Assembly (NCBI RefSeq): GCF_000472705.1
Contig: NZ_AXAE01000023.1
Coordinates: 85,631-149,630, forward strand
DNA length: 64,000 nucleotides
Source: Mesorhizobium erdmanii USDA 3471
GTDB lineage: Bacteria > Pseudomonadota > Alphaproteobacteria > Rhizobiales > Rhizobiaceae
Reading direction: 5' to 3'
Positions 8,253-16,496 of this stretch are shown here, piece by piece. Position 1 is the first letter of the stretch. Every line of letters starts with the position of its first letter. A program made the position numbers and the translations under genes. The notes under the pieces were generated by a model. That model ran no database searches. It was not told where the DNA came from and saw only the letters and a list, made by a program, of their open reading frames with translations.

Positions 8253-8972
8253 TCAGGCCTTTTCGAGCGCCGGGCTTGGTGGCGCAACCGCCTTGTCGCC
8301 CTCGATCAGACCCTTCCAGTAGCTCTCCGCCCCTTGCAGGTGAGCGCTCATCAGCGCCTGGGCTAGATTGCCGTCGCGACGAAGCAGCGCCTCGTAGATC
8401 TGCACGTGCTCGGCGTGCGAGCGCACCGAGCGTTCGGGGTCGTTGAAGTAGATCGGCAGGCGCTGCTCGCCCATCAGATAGTAGACGCTGCAGATATTGT
8501 GGAAGACGCTGTTCTTGGTGGCGCGCACGATTTCGAGGTGAAACTCCCGGTCTTCCTTGGCCAGGCCCTCGCCGGCGGCGATGCGTTCCTCGGAAGCCTT
8601 GAGGATTTCGCGCAGCCGTTCGAAATTCTCTTCGGTGGCTCGCGAGCAGGCAAGCTCGGCTGCCTTGATCTCGTGGATCTTGCGCAATTCGACCGTCTCG
8701 TAAATCTGCAAGGGATCGAGCGGCAGGCCCGCGCGGGCGAAAAGCGCCAGCGCTTCGACGCTTGCCTGCTTGGTGTCGATGTAGATGCCTGACTTGGCGC
8801 GGCGCTCGACGATGCGCATGGCTTCGAGGATGGCCAGCGCCTCGCGGATCTGGCCACGGCTGACGCCGAAATGCTCCGCCAGCTCACGCTCCGACGGCGT
8901 ACGCCCGGTCTCGCTGTCCGAGTGGGAGAATAGATAGGCGGCGAGTTCCGCGAGAAGGTTCTTTTCTTTCAT
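8253..8972 (-). CDS. GntR-family regulator, FadR/FCD subgroup
   Basis: 239 residues: an N-terminal winged helix with the GntR signature RTPSERELAEHFGVSRGQIREAL (given here as its core, residues ~25-45) and a C-terminal FCD ligand-binding domain. The FCD metal-site pattern is visible: D and H in EDREFHLEIV, H in SHAEHVQIYEAL, and H in MSAHLQGAESYW. The ATG at 8972 is 2 bp after the stop of the upstream dehydratase gene, implying translational coupling. FCD regulators commonly bind TNGTNNNACNA-type sites, and two exact TGGT-N3-ACCA sites occur in the divergent promoter region of this locus (11198-11208 and 11378-11388). It is therefore likely the local repressor and autoregulated. Confidence 0.9.
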   Translation of the reverse strand: MKEKNLLAELAAYLFSHSDSETGRTPSERELAEHFGVSRGQIREALAILEAMRIVERRAKSGIYIDTKQASVEALALFARAGLPLDPLQIYETVELRKIHEIKAAELACSRATEENFERLREILKASEERIAAGEGLAKEDREFHLEIVRATKNSVFHNICSVYYLMGEQRLPIYFNDPERSVRSHAEHVQIYEALLRRDGNLAQALMSAHLQGAESYWKGLIEGDKAVAPPSPALEKA

Positions 8973-8974
8973 CG

Positions 8975-10144
8975 TCAATTGCGTTGCGCGTGCGCCTCCA
9001 GGAATCGCTGCGAAATGGTGAATCCCAATCCGGGCTTTTCCGGGATCGCTATCATACCGTCCGTTGCTTCGACAGTCTCTTCGATCAGATCGTGGATCAT
9101 CGGGTTGGCGCCGAGCGAATATTCGATGGTGAAACTCGATGGCGAGGCGGCGCAGACATGCAGGCCGGCGAAGAAACAAGGGGCGCCGGCCCACAGATGC
9201 GGCGCGAAGCGCAGATTGAAGGCGCTGGCGATGGTGCCGATCTTCATCGCCTCGCTGATGCCGCCGCAGAAGGCGGGATCGGGCTGGAAGATATCGGCGG
9301 CCTTGAGCATGGCGAGGTCGCGGAAGGCATAGCGTGTCGCCTCGCTTTCGCCGGTGGCGATGGGCACGGCGCCGGAGGCGCGCACTTCCGCCATCCCCGG
9401 CTTGTCGTCGGCGATCACAGGTTCCTCGAACCAGGCGAGATCGAGGTCGTTGACGAGATGGATGAAGCGCTTGGCTTCCGCCACCGTATAGGTGCCGTGG
9501 GCGTCGACCATCAGCTCGACATCAGGGCCGAGCGCCTGGCGCGCGGCGCGCACGCGGGCGGCTGAAATGTGCGCGGCGCCATCCATGGAGCCGACGCGCA
9601 TCTTCAGCGCCTTGAAGCCGCCCCTGGCAATGTAGGATTTCAGTTGTTCGCCGATCGCATCGGCGGACGCCCAGCCTCCGGAGGCATAGGCCTGGATGCG
9701 ATCAGCCTTGCGCCCGCCAAGCAGCCGCCAGACCGGCTGGCCCAGCGACTTCCCCAAAATATCCCAGAGCGCGATGTCGACGGCGCTGATGGCGGCGATG
9801 CTCATGCCGCGCCGCGCCAGTTGCGGCATGGCGTGGCCGGCGCGTGCGGCGCTGTCGTGGCGCACGCCATTGTAGAGCATTTCCCAGATGATGCCGATGT
9901 CGGCCGGGTCGCGGCCGATCAACTGCGGCCCGACCTCTTGGTTCAGCATGTGGACAAGGGCGCCGTAGCTGCCGGCGCTGCCGGCGGCGTTCTTGCCTTC
10001 GCCCCAGCCGACCAGCCCGTCATCGGTTTCGATGCGCAGGATGGCGGCGTCGAAGGTCGTCACCTGGCCGAAGTCGCTGCGATGTTGCTTCGCGGCTTCG
10101 ATCGGGATGCGGACCCACCAGGCTTGGACGGTCTTGATGCGCAT
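8975..10144 (-). CDS. Mandelate racemase/muconate lactonizing enzyme-family protein (enolase superfamily)
   Basis: About 389 residues. The enolase-superfamily barrel is recognisable from the KMRVG segment (KALKMRVG), metal ligands in LMVDAHGTY, WFEEPV and ATGES, and a C-terminal APHLWAG histidine segment, as in acid-sugar dehydratases. The expected chemistry is Mg-dependent proton abstraction, probably dehydration or epimerisation of a sugar acid. The ATG at 10144 has GGGGAA five bases upstream; a TTG four codons earlier is unlikely. It is the second gene of the operon, 59 bp after the epimerase and 2 bp before gntR. Confidence 0.9.
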   Translation of the reverse strand: MRIKTVQAWWVRIPIEAAKQHRSDFGQVTTFDAAILRIETDDGLVGWGEGKNAAGSAGSYGALVHMLNQEVGPQLIGRDPADIGIIWEMLYNGVRHDSAARAGHAMPQLARRGMSIAAISAVDIALWDILGKSLGQPVWRLLGGRKADRIQAYASGGWASADAIGEQLKSYIARGGFKALKMRVGSMDGAAHISAARVRAARQALGPDVELMVDAHGTYTVAEAKRFIHLVNDLDLAWFEEPVIADDKPGMAEVRASGAVPIATGESEATRYAFRDLAMLKAADIFQPDPAFCGGISEAMKIGTIASAFNLRFAPHLWAGAPCFFAGLHVCAASPSSFTIEYSLGANPMIHDLIEETVEATDGMIAIPEKPGLGFTISQRFLEAHAQRN

Positions 10145-10203
10145 GTCTTTCCCCAACCCTGCCGCCGGTCGGGCGGAAGGGCAAATTTCCCGGAAGCAGT
10201 CGA

Positions 10204-11091
10204 CTACTTGATCAGCGGCAGCAGCGTTTCGGCGGTGATGCGCATCTGGTCGGTGTAGAATTTTTCGGTGAGCACGCTGGAGCCGTGGTCCTGGATGAAC
10301 TTCAGTTGCTCAGGCGAAATATCGACCGGGTGGCGCTCGACCATATCCGGATACGGCGCCGCCGGCGTGCGGTCGACCGGGGCGACGAACTCGTTGGTCA
10401 GCGCGCCGTCGTAGCCGACCTCCTTCAAGGTGGCGACGATCCTGGGCCAGTCGATCTGGCCAAGGCCGGCGGCGAAGCGGTTGTTGTCGGCGACGTGGAA
10501 GTCGAACAGGCGCTTTCCGACCTGACGGATCGCGTCATGGACGTTAAATTCCTCCATGTGGATGTGGTAGGCGTCGAGGCAGACGCCGCATTCGGGGCTG
10601 ACCGCGTCGGCCAGCGCCAGCGCCTGGGCGCCACGGTTGAACAGATAGGTCTCGAACCGATTGAGCGGCTCGACGGCGATCTTGACGCCGACCTTCTTGG
10701 CATGGGTGAAGCACTCTCGGGTCGCGTCGACCACCCACTTCCATTCCTCTTCCTCGGTACCGTCCGGCACCACCTTGCCGACCGTCGCGGGGACGAGCGT
10801 GATAATCTCGCCATCAAGCTCGCTGACCATGGTCAGCACGTCCTTGACGTATTGAACGGAGCGCTCGCGCTGACCCTGGTTCCTGGCGGCAAGATTGCGT
10901 TCACCCAGCATTAGGGTCACCGCGCCCCAGCAGCGGATGCCGTGCTCCTTCAACAGCGCGCGCGTCTCCTTGGTCTTGTACTGCTCGGGCTCGCCGGAAA
11001 TCTCGATCGACTCATAGCCGAATTTCTTGATGCGCTTCAGCGTCGTCTCCAACGGTTCCGCGCGCATCCAGTTGTGCGTCGAAAGATGCAT
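10204..11091 (-). CDS. Sugar phosphate isomerase/epimerase (TIM barrel, AP endonuclease 2-like)
   Basis: 295 residues. Metal-binding residues typical of D-psicose/D-tagatose 3-epimerase-like barrels are present: glutamate in AVEPLNR, aspartate and histidine in CLDAYHIH, histidine in DFHVADN, and glutamate in LTNEFV. The start at 11091 has GGAAGGAC six bases upstream; the frame is open further upstream but without a better start. It is the first gene of the minus-strand operon and faces a second epimerase gene across a 401 bp intergenic region. Likely role: keto-sugar epimerisation or isomerisation in a shared catabolic pathway. Confidence 0.88.
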   Translation of the reverse strand: MHLSTHNWMRAEPLETTLKRIKKFGYESIEISGEPEQYKTKETRALLKEHGIRCWGAVTLMLGERNLAARNQGQRERSVQYVKDVLTMVSELDGEIITLVPATVGKVVPDGTEEEEWKWVVDATRECFTHAKKVGVKIAVEPLNRFETYLFNRGAQALALADAVSPECGVCLDAYHIHMEEFNVHDAIRQVGKRLFDFHVADNNRFAAGLGQIDWPRIVATLKEVGYDGALTNEFVAPVDRTPAAPYPDMVERHPVDISPEQLKFIQDHGSSVLTEKFYTDQMRITAETLLPLIK

Positions 11092-11194
11092 GGTCTGTCC
11101 TTCCCAAATTCGTCCGTATGGTTTGCCTGCGACATGCATCGCCGAAAGGCGACGCAAGAGTTCCTCCCCAAGGCATCCCCAGCCTTTTTCCTAC

Positions 11195-11211
11195 AACTGG
11201 TTCGACCAATT
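11195..11211. promoter_or_regulatory. GntR/FCD operator candidate (minus-arm side)
   Basis: The core TGGT TCG ACCA spans 11198-11208, and the flanking AA/TT continues the dyad after one mismatch. It matches the general FadR-subgroup operator pattern TNGTNNNACNA. It lies 107 bp upstream of the start of the minus-strand epimerase. Confidence 0.6.
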
Positions 11212-11358
11212 GGGCCTTAAGTGAGGTCTACAGCAAATTCCGAGGAACGGCAAGAAGCGCGGCAATGCAACTTTTTGTAAGAATTATTGCATTGATTATA
11301 TTGCGATTTATGCCAATAATCTGGATATGCCGAGGGTTTTGCCGAACCATTGTCAGGC

Positions 11359-11388
11359 TTGACCAAATTCCGCTATTTGGTAATACCA
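11359..11388 (+). promoter_or_regulatory. Promoter overlapped by GntR/FCD operator (plus arm)
   Basis: A -35 hexamer TTGACC at 11359-11364 and a -10 hexamer TAATAC at 11381-11386 are separated by 16 bp. A perfect TGGT AAT ACCA dyad at 11378-11388 covers the -10 element. A repressor bound here would block RNA polymerase, so this looks like the control site for the operon starting at 11493. Confidence 0.6.
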
Positions 11389-11492
11389 GAATGGCAGTGC
11401 CACCGAAGCGCCTGCTGCGAAAAGACCAAAATGGCTGGCCCTGTTTCCAATCGGCGCTATGCTTGGTCGCGACACAATGAGGGAGGATGCCG

Positions 11493-12548
11493 ATGCCGAC
11501 GACAATGAAGGGCCCTGGACTGTTTCTGGCGCAGTTCGCGGGTGACGCGGCGCCATTCAATTCGCTGGCCTCGATCACCAAATGGGCCGCCGGTCTCGGC
11601 TACAAGGGCGTGCAGATCCCGACCTGGGACGCGCGCCTGTTCGACCTCGAGAAGGCGGCCTCGTCCAAGACCTATTGCGACGAGGTGAAGGGCATCTGCG
11701 CCGATGCCGGCGTCGAGATCACCGAACTGTCGACGCATCTGCAGGGGCAGCTGGTGGCGGTGCATCCGGCCTATGACGCGCAGATGGATGGTTTCGCGCC
11801 GCCTTCGGTGCACAACAATCCGAAGGCACGGCAGAAGTGGGCGGTCGAGCAGATGAAATTCGGCGCCAAGGCATCGCGCAATCTCGGGCTGAATGCCTCG
11901 GTGTCGTTCACCGGCTCGCTGGCTTTCCCTTACCTTTATCCCTTCCCGCAGCGGCCGGCCGGGCTGATCGAGGAAGCCTTCGGCGAACTCGGCAAACGCT
12001 GGAAGCCGATCCTCGATGTCTATGAGGACAATGGGGTCGATGTCGGCTACGAAATCCATCCCTCGGAAGACGTGTTCGACGGCGCGACGTTCGAGATGTT
12101 CCTCGATGCGGTCGGCGGCCACAAGCGCTGCAACATCAACTACGACCCGTCGCACTTCCTGTTGCAGCAGCTCGACTATCTCGAATTCATCGACATCTAC
12201 CACGAGCGGATCAAGGCCTTCCACGTCAAGGACGCCGAGTTCAACCCGACCGGGCGGCAGGGCGTCTATTCCGGCTATCAGAGCTGGACCAATCGTGCTG
12301 GCCGCTTCCGCTCGCTCGGCGACGGGCAGGTGGATTTCGGCGGCATCTTCTCCAAGCTGACGCAGTACAATTATGATTCCTGGGCGGTGCTGGAATGGGA
12401 GTGTTGCCTGAAGCATCCCGAGGATGGCGCGGCGGAGGGCGCGCCCTTCATCCAGCACCACATCATCCGAGTGACCGAGAGGGCATTCGACGATTTCGCC
12501 AGCGGTACGACCGACAAGAAGTTGCTGCGGGCCATGATGGGAATCTAA
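11493..12548 (+). CDS. Sugar phosphate isomerase/epimerase (TIM barrel)
   Basis: 351 residues, larger than the other epimerases here. The barrel metal ligands are visible as glutamate in YEIHPSED, aspartate in NYDPSHF, histidine in AFHVKDAEF, and glutamate in VLEWECC. An ATG at 11487 is directly joined to the GGGAGG ribosome-binding site, so the ATG at 11493 (6 base spacing) is preferred. It starts the plus arm of the divergent locus and is followed, after a palindromic repeat, by a Gfo/Idh/MocA oxidoreductase, a pairing common in inositol-like and pseudo-sugar catabolism. The exact substrate is unknown. Confidence 0.88.
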   Translation: MPTTMKGPGLFLAQFAGDAAPFNSLASITKWAAGLGYKGVQIPTWDARLFDLEKAASSKTYCDEVKGICADAGVEITELSTHLQGQLVAVHPAYDAQMDGFAPPSVHNNPKARQKWAVEQMKFGAKASRNLGLNASVSFTGSLAFPYLYPFPQRPAGLIEEAFGELGKRWKPILDVYEDNGVDVGYEIHPSEDVFDGATFEMFLDAVGGHKRCNINYDPSHFLLQQLDYLEFIDIYHERIKAFHVKDAEFNPTGRQGVYSGYQSWTNRAGRFRSLGDGQVDFGGIFSKLTQYNYDSWAVLEWECCLKHPEDGAAEGAPFIQHHIIRVTERAFDDFASGTTDKKLLRAMMGI

Positions 12549-12555
12549 AAACGTT

Positions 12556-12676
12556 TCCCTCCCCCTCGAGGGGAGGGTGGCCCGAAGGGCCGGGTGGGGT
12601 CGGTTGATGCCGAGCTCTACGCCCGGCGACCCCACCCGATCCGCTGCGCGGATCGACCTCCCCTCAAGGGGGAGGT
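12556..12676. repeat. Composite palindromic (REP-like) intergenic element
   Basis: Several hairpins lie in tandem: CCCTCCCC/GGGGAGGG (12558-12577), a long-range pair CGGGTGGGGTCG (12591-12602) with CGACCCCACCCG (12627-12638), GATCCG/CGGATC (12639-12655), and a closing CCTCCCC/GGGGAGG hairpin. The outer hairpins resemble each other in inverse orientation. It lies between two genes of one operon and ends 20 bp before the next ATG. Confidence 0.75.
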
Positions 12677-12695
12677 GAACAACCAGGAGAACAAA

Positions 12696-13883
12696 ATGGT
12701 CGGCGCATCGAAATCGGAGACGGGAGGCGGCCCGATCCGCTACGGCATGGTTGGCGGCGGGCAAGGCGCCTTCATCGGCGCGGTGCATCGCATCGCGGCG
12801 CGCATGGACAATGAGTTCGTGCTGGTGGCCGGCGCGCTGTCGGCCAATGCCGAGCGCGCCAAGGCATCGGCCGCCGAACTCGGCCTCGATGCCGAGCGCA
12901 GCTACGCCTCCTATGCCGAGATGGCGAAGGCCGAGGCCAAGCGCCCCGACGGCATCGAGGCAGTGGCCATCGTCACCCCGAACAATGTCCATGTGCCGGC
13001 TGCCAAGGCCTTTCTCGAGGCCGGCATCCACGTGATCTGCGACAAGCCGCTGGCAACGACGTTGGCCGAAGCGAAGAAGCTCGCGGCGATCGTCGAGAAG
13101 ACCGGCAAGGTGTTCGTGCTGACCCACAACTACACTGCCTATCCGATGGTGCGGCAGGCGCGCGAGATGGTGGCCAAGGGCGTGCTCGGCGACATCCGCA
13201 TCGTGCAGTCGGAATATCCGCAGGACTGGCTGACCGAAGACCTCGCCGCCACCGGCCAGAAACAGGCTTCATGGCGCGGCGATCCGAAACAGGCGGGGGC
13301 GGGCGGTGCGCTGGGCGACATCGGCACCCACGCCTACAATCTGGCCCGCTTCGTCTCCGGGCTGGAACTCGATTCGCTCTCGGCCGACCTCGACGCCTTC
13401 GTGCCGGGGCGGCTGCTCGATGACAATGTCAACGTCATGCTGCGCTTCAAGCCCACCGGCAAGACGCATCCGGCCAAGGGTATGATCTGGGCTAGTCAGG
13501 TAGCGCCCGGCCATGAGAACGGGCTGAAGCTGCGCATCTATGGCTCGAAGGGCGGGCTGGAATGGGTACAGGCCGATCCGAACTATCTCTGGTACACGCC
13601 CTTCGGCCAGCCGAAGCAGTTGATCACCCGCAACGGTGCCGGCTCCCTGCCGGTGGCGGGCCGTGTCAGCCGCGTGCCGCCGGGCCATCCCGAGGGTTAT
13701 CTCGAAGGTTTCGCCAACATTTACCAGGAGGCGGCACGCGCCATCCGCGCGGCGCGCAGGAAAGGTGGCAAGCCGGCAAAGGATGTCGTCTTCCCGACCA
13801 TCCAGGATGGCGTCGAGGGCATGGCCTTCATCGAGGCCTGCGTGAAGTCGTCGAGGAAGAACGGGGCGTGGACGAAGCTTTAG
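12696..13883 (+). CDS. Gfo/Idh/MocA-family oxidoreductase
   Basis: 395 residues. N-terminal Rossmann fold with GMVGGGQGAFIG, followed by the family motif CDKPLA (dinucleotide/substrate lysine) and the GDIGTHAYN segment with the catalytic-type Asp and His. The likely reaction is NAD(P)-dependent oxidation or reduction of a cyclitol or sugar. The ATG at 12696 has AGGAGA five bases upstream; the frame extends upstream through the palindromic repeat but that part is not coding. Co-transcribed with the two flanking epimerases. The TAG stop overlaps the left end of a repeat element at 13882. Confidence 0.9.
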   Translation: MVGASKSETGGGPIRYGMVGGGQGAFIGAVHRIAARMDNEFVLVAGALSANAERAKASAAELGLDAERSYASYAEMAKAEAKRPDGIEAVAIVTPNNVHVPAAKAFLEAGIHVICDKPLATTLAEAKKLAAIVEKTGKVFVLTHNYTAYPMVRQAREMVAKGVLGDIRIVQSEYPQDWLTEDLAATGQKQASWRGDPKQAGAGGALGDIGTHAYNLARFVSGLELDSLSADLDAFVPGRLLDDNVNVMLRFKPTGKTHPAKGMIWASQVAPGHENGLKLRIYGSKGGLEWVQADPNYLWYTPFGQPKQLITRNGAGSLPVAGRVSRVPPGHPEGYLEGFANIYQEAARAIRAARRKGGKPAKDVVFPTIQDGVEGMAFIEACVKSSRKNGAWTKL

Positions 13884-14049
13884 GGGTGACGATCTTCAGG
13901 TGATGCCGGCCTGCAAACGATGGCTTTCCGCTCTTCCCCGTTCTACTGCGTCGCAGTAGAACTGAGCTCACGTACCCGAAAGTACGCTCCGCTCGGGTTC
14001 TCGGAATCCACCGTTTGCGGCTCTGCCTGACCTGAATCTCGACACCCCT
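13882..14049. repeat. MITE-like dispersed element, copy 1 (168 bp)
   Basis: The left end AGGGGTGACG and the right end CGACACCCCT form 9-of-10 inverted termini. Internal landmarks shared with the copy at 54496-54701 are GCCGGCCTGC near the left, GTACGCTCCGCTC in the middle, and GCCTGACCTGAATCTCGACA at the right. A 13-bp-arm hairpin (TTCTACTGCG/CGCAGTAGAA) is specific to this copy. The first two bases of the element complete the TAG stop codon of the upstream oxidoreductase. Confidence 0.8.
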
Positions 14050-14077
14050 TGGCCGAAGGTGATGGGGGAGGGCGTCG

Positions 14078-14929
14078 ATGAAAATCGGCATGTGCATGTT
14101 CTTGTGGACGACAGCGGTGTCGAAGAAGCACGAGCCGCTGCTTCGCGACATCAAGGCGACGGGCTTCGACGGTGTCGAGATACCGATCTTTGTCGGGGTA
14201 CCTGACGATTACAAAAAGCTAGGCGACCTGCTCGATCGCATCGGGCTGGAGCGCACAGCGGTCTCGGCGATGGGCGATCCCTCGATGAACCTGATCTCGG
14301 CCGATGCGGCAACGCGCAAGGCCGGTGTCGAGTACATGAAATGGGCCGTCGATTGCGCCGATGCGCTTGGCGCGAGGACGCTGAGCGGACCGTTGCATTC
14401 GACGCTTGGCGCCTTCTCCGGCAGCGGGCCGACACCCGCCGAGAAGAACCGTTCCCTCGCCTCGCAACGCGCCATCGGCGACCATGCCGGCAAGCGCAAC
14501 GTCACCATCGGGCTGGAGGCGCTGAACCGCTTCGAATGTTATCTTTTCAACACCATGGCGGACCTGTCCGAGCACATCGACGCCGTCGGCCGGCCGCACA
14601 TCAAGGCGATGTACGACACTTTTCATGCCAATATCGAGGAGGCCGACCCGATCGGCGCCTATACGAAACATCGCAGGAATGTCGTTCATATCCACATATC
14701 GGAGAATGATCGTGGCGTGCCGGGGCGCGGCAACATTCCGTGGAAAGAGACTTTCGCGGCCATCCGCAAGAGCGGCTATGACGACTGGCTGACGATCGAG
14801 GCCTTCGGCCGCTCGCTGAAGGATCTGGCGGCGGCGACCAAGGTTTGGCGCGATTTTTCCGAAACGCCGGAAGCGGTTTATCGGGAGGGGTATAAGCATA
14901 TCAAGAACGGCTGGAAAAAGGCGGCTTAA
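14078..14929 (+). CDS. Sugar phosphate isomerase/epimerase, D-tagatose/psicose 3-epimerase-like
   Basis: 283 residues, a TIM barrel. Metal ligands are glutamate in GLEALNRFE, aspartate and histidine in MYDTFHANIEE, histidine in HIHISEND, and glutamate in TIEAFG. The GRGNIPW motif after the HISEND loop is characteristic of keto-hexose 3-epimerases. A GGGGGAGG ribosome-binding site precedes the ATG. It is the last gene of the plus arm, convergent with phnE. It is the third epimerase of the locus, which argues for a pathway with more than one stereochemical inversion. Confidence 0.88.
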   Translation: MKIGMCMFLWTTAVSKKHEPLLRDIKATGFDGVEIPIFVGVPDDYKKLGDLLDRIGLERTAVSAMGDPSMNLISADAATRKAGVEYMKWAVDCADALGARTLSGPLHSTLGAFSGSGPTPAEKNRSLASQRAIGDHAGKRNVTIGLEALNRFECYLFNTMADLSEHIDAVGRPHIKAMYDTFHANIEEADPIGAYTKHRRNVVHIHISENDRGVPGRGNIPWKETFAAIRKSGYDDWLTIEAFGRSLKDLAAATKVWRDFSETPEAVYREGYKHIKNGWKKAA

Positions 14930-15017
14930 GCCCGCTCGTCCTTCGTCATCCTCGGCTCGGCGTCGCGTCGCTTCGTCCTTGGATGGCGAAGGCAGTGAGG
15001 CGCTGACATTGCGCCGG

Positions 15018-16385
15018 CTAACCCTGCTCTGCCTGAAGCCTGTTGTAGTCATGGATGGTGCGGCTGAGCCTCCGGCGCAGGAAATTCGAGATGTTGTCGA
15101 AGATGAAGACAACCAGCAGGATCAACAGCACCATGTAGAAGACGTTGGCCCAGTTGGAGTTGGTGCGCATCGCTTCCCAAAGCTTCAGGCCAATGCCGCC
15201 AGCACCGACGGCGCCGATGATGGTGGCACCGCGAGTGTTGGATTCCCACTGGTAGAGCGTCTGGCTGATGAAGACGGGTATGACTTCCGGCATCACGCCG
15301 TAGCGCTGCACCAGCAGGCCGTTGGCGCCGGTCGACAGCACGCCCTCGCGCGGCTTGTCGTCGATGTTTTCCAGCGCCTCGGAATAGGTTTTGCCGAGCG
15401 TGCCGATCTCGGTGAAGAAGATCGCGGCACTGCCGGCCAGCGGGCCGGGACCGAAGGCGCGGGTGAAGAACAGCGCCCAGATCAGCATGTCGACCGAGCG
15501 CATGAAGTCGAAGAAGCGCTTGAGCACCTGGCTGAGCACGCCGCTCGGCGTGATGTTGCGGGCGGCGAAGAAGGCAAGCGGGAAGGCGACGATGCCGCCG
15601 AGCAGCGTGCCCAGGAATGCCATGACGATGGTCTGCAAAAGCTTCGTCCAGACATCGCCGTGCTGCCACTGGGCGTTGTTCCAGATGTTGTCGCCGGCTA
15701 GCGCCAGATTGGATGTGCCGGGCTTGAGTTCAGGCCCTGAAACGATCAGCGAGACCACTTCTCCCGCCGATTTGCCGAAGAAGGGCGAACGTGTGTCGAA
15801 GACGAAGTTCGCCCAGCCGAGGAAGCGCTTGCGCACCTTGACGCGGTCGACGGTGACGCGCACCTCGCCGACGAAGCCCATCTTGGCGACGACCTCGTCG
15901 TCATGCACCGTGATCCAGTCCGGCACCGGACCCGCTACCACGGGCTTGCCGCTGGTCAGCGACATCGGCACCGTCTGGCCGTTGGCCACGATCGTTGCCA
16001 GCGCCTTGTCGAAGGTGACGGATTTTGCCGCGCCGTCGATCAGCACGGTGAAGCTGCCGTCCGGGTTCCTGATCACCCAGTCAGGGTTCGGGTTTTCGCC
16101 AAGCGCTGAAAAGCGCGGGTATCTGGGCGTGATCTCGGGCTGGTCGAGGCGGAACTCCGGCTGCAGATCATAGCTGATCCATTGTGTCAGGAAGAGCGGC
16201 AGACGCTCCCAATGCGATTCCCGCAGCACTTGCGGCAGGCTGAAGAACCACAGGACATAGACGAGGTAAGTCAGGATGCCGACGAACAGGAAGAGCGGAG
16301 CAAAGCGCTTGTACAGCGGCCGCCGGAACACCTGGGGATAGCGCTCCTCGATCGACAGCATCTCCTGCGCGGTCATGGTCGCCAT
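15018..16385 (-). CDS. phnE2: Phosphonate ABC transporter permease PhnE (second permease)
   Basis: 455 residues, much longer than the ~260-residue PhnE of E. coli. One transmembrane helix near residues 28-50 (LFLFVGILTYLVYVLWFF) is followed by a ~190-residue soluble, presumably periplasmic, insertion. The usual permease core follows, with several helices and the EAA-type loop GAVGAGGIGLKLWEAM near the C-terminus. Start chosen at 16385 with GGAAAG seven bases upstream. It works with PhnC, PhnD and the other PhnE in phosphonate uptake, and is the final gene of the minus phosphonate locus. Confidence 0.9.
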   Translation of the reverse strand: MATMTAQEMLSIEERYPQVFRRPLYKRFAPLFLFVGILTYLVYVLWFFSLPQVLRESHWERLPLFLTQWISYDLQPEFRLDQPEITPRYPRFSALGENPNPDWVIRNPDGSFTVLIDGAAKSVTFDKALATIVANGQTVPMSLTSGKPVVAGPVPDWITVHDDEVVAKMGFVGEVRVTVDRVKVRKRFLGWANFVFDTRSPFFGKSAGEVVSLIVSGPELKPGTSNLALAGDNIWNNAQWQHGDVWTKLLQTIVMAFLGTLLGGIVAFPLAFFAARNITPSGVLSQVLKRFFDFMRSVDMLIWALFFTRAFGPGPLAGSAAIFFTEIGTLGKTYSEALENIDDKPREGVLSTGANGLLVQRYGVMPEVIPVFISQTLYQWESNTRGATIIGAVGAGGIGLKLWEAMRTNSNWANVFYMVLLILLVVFIFDNISNFLRRRLSRTIHDYNRLQAEQG

Positions 16386-16402
16386 GTTTTGTCTTTCCAT
16401 TT

Positions 16403-16496
16403 GACCATGACCTCTTGGACAAAACAGTTCCCATTTGTCCGAGAACCCCGGATGCCACTTTTCGCTAACGTGGTCTTTCGATTCGGGGTCATGGTC
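16403..16496. repeat. Intergenic palindrome with GACCATGACC/GGTCATGGTC ends
   Basis: Perfect 10-bp outer arms (16403-16412 and 16487-16496) enclose segments with the GAGAACCCCGGATGCCACTTTTCG pattern (core only: CCACTTTTCG). It fills the space between the two phnE genes, and its right arm overlaps the stop codon of the first. It belongs to the AAAAGTG-type palindrome family found elsewhere in this window. Confidence 0.7.

Larger units (their letters stand above)
11092..11492. promoter_or_regulatory. Divergent regulatory region of the epimerase/dehydratase locus
   Basis: This 401 bp region is AT-richer than its surroundings, especially 11260-11390, and separates two divergently transcribed catabolic arms. 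It holds two TGGT-N3-ACCA operator candidates (listed separately), each about 105 bp from the nearest start codon, and one recognisable sigma-70-like promoter for the plus arm. I find no open frame of interest in it. Confidence 0.7.

Noticed and set aside
11457..13127. A 556-codon minus-strand frame opposite the epimerase and oxidoreductase
   Set aside because: Antisense shadow spanning an intergenic palindromic repeat.
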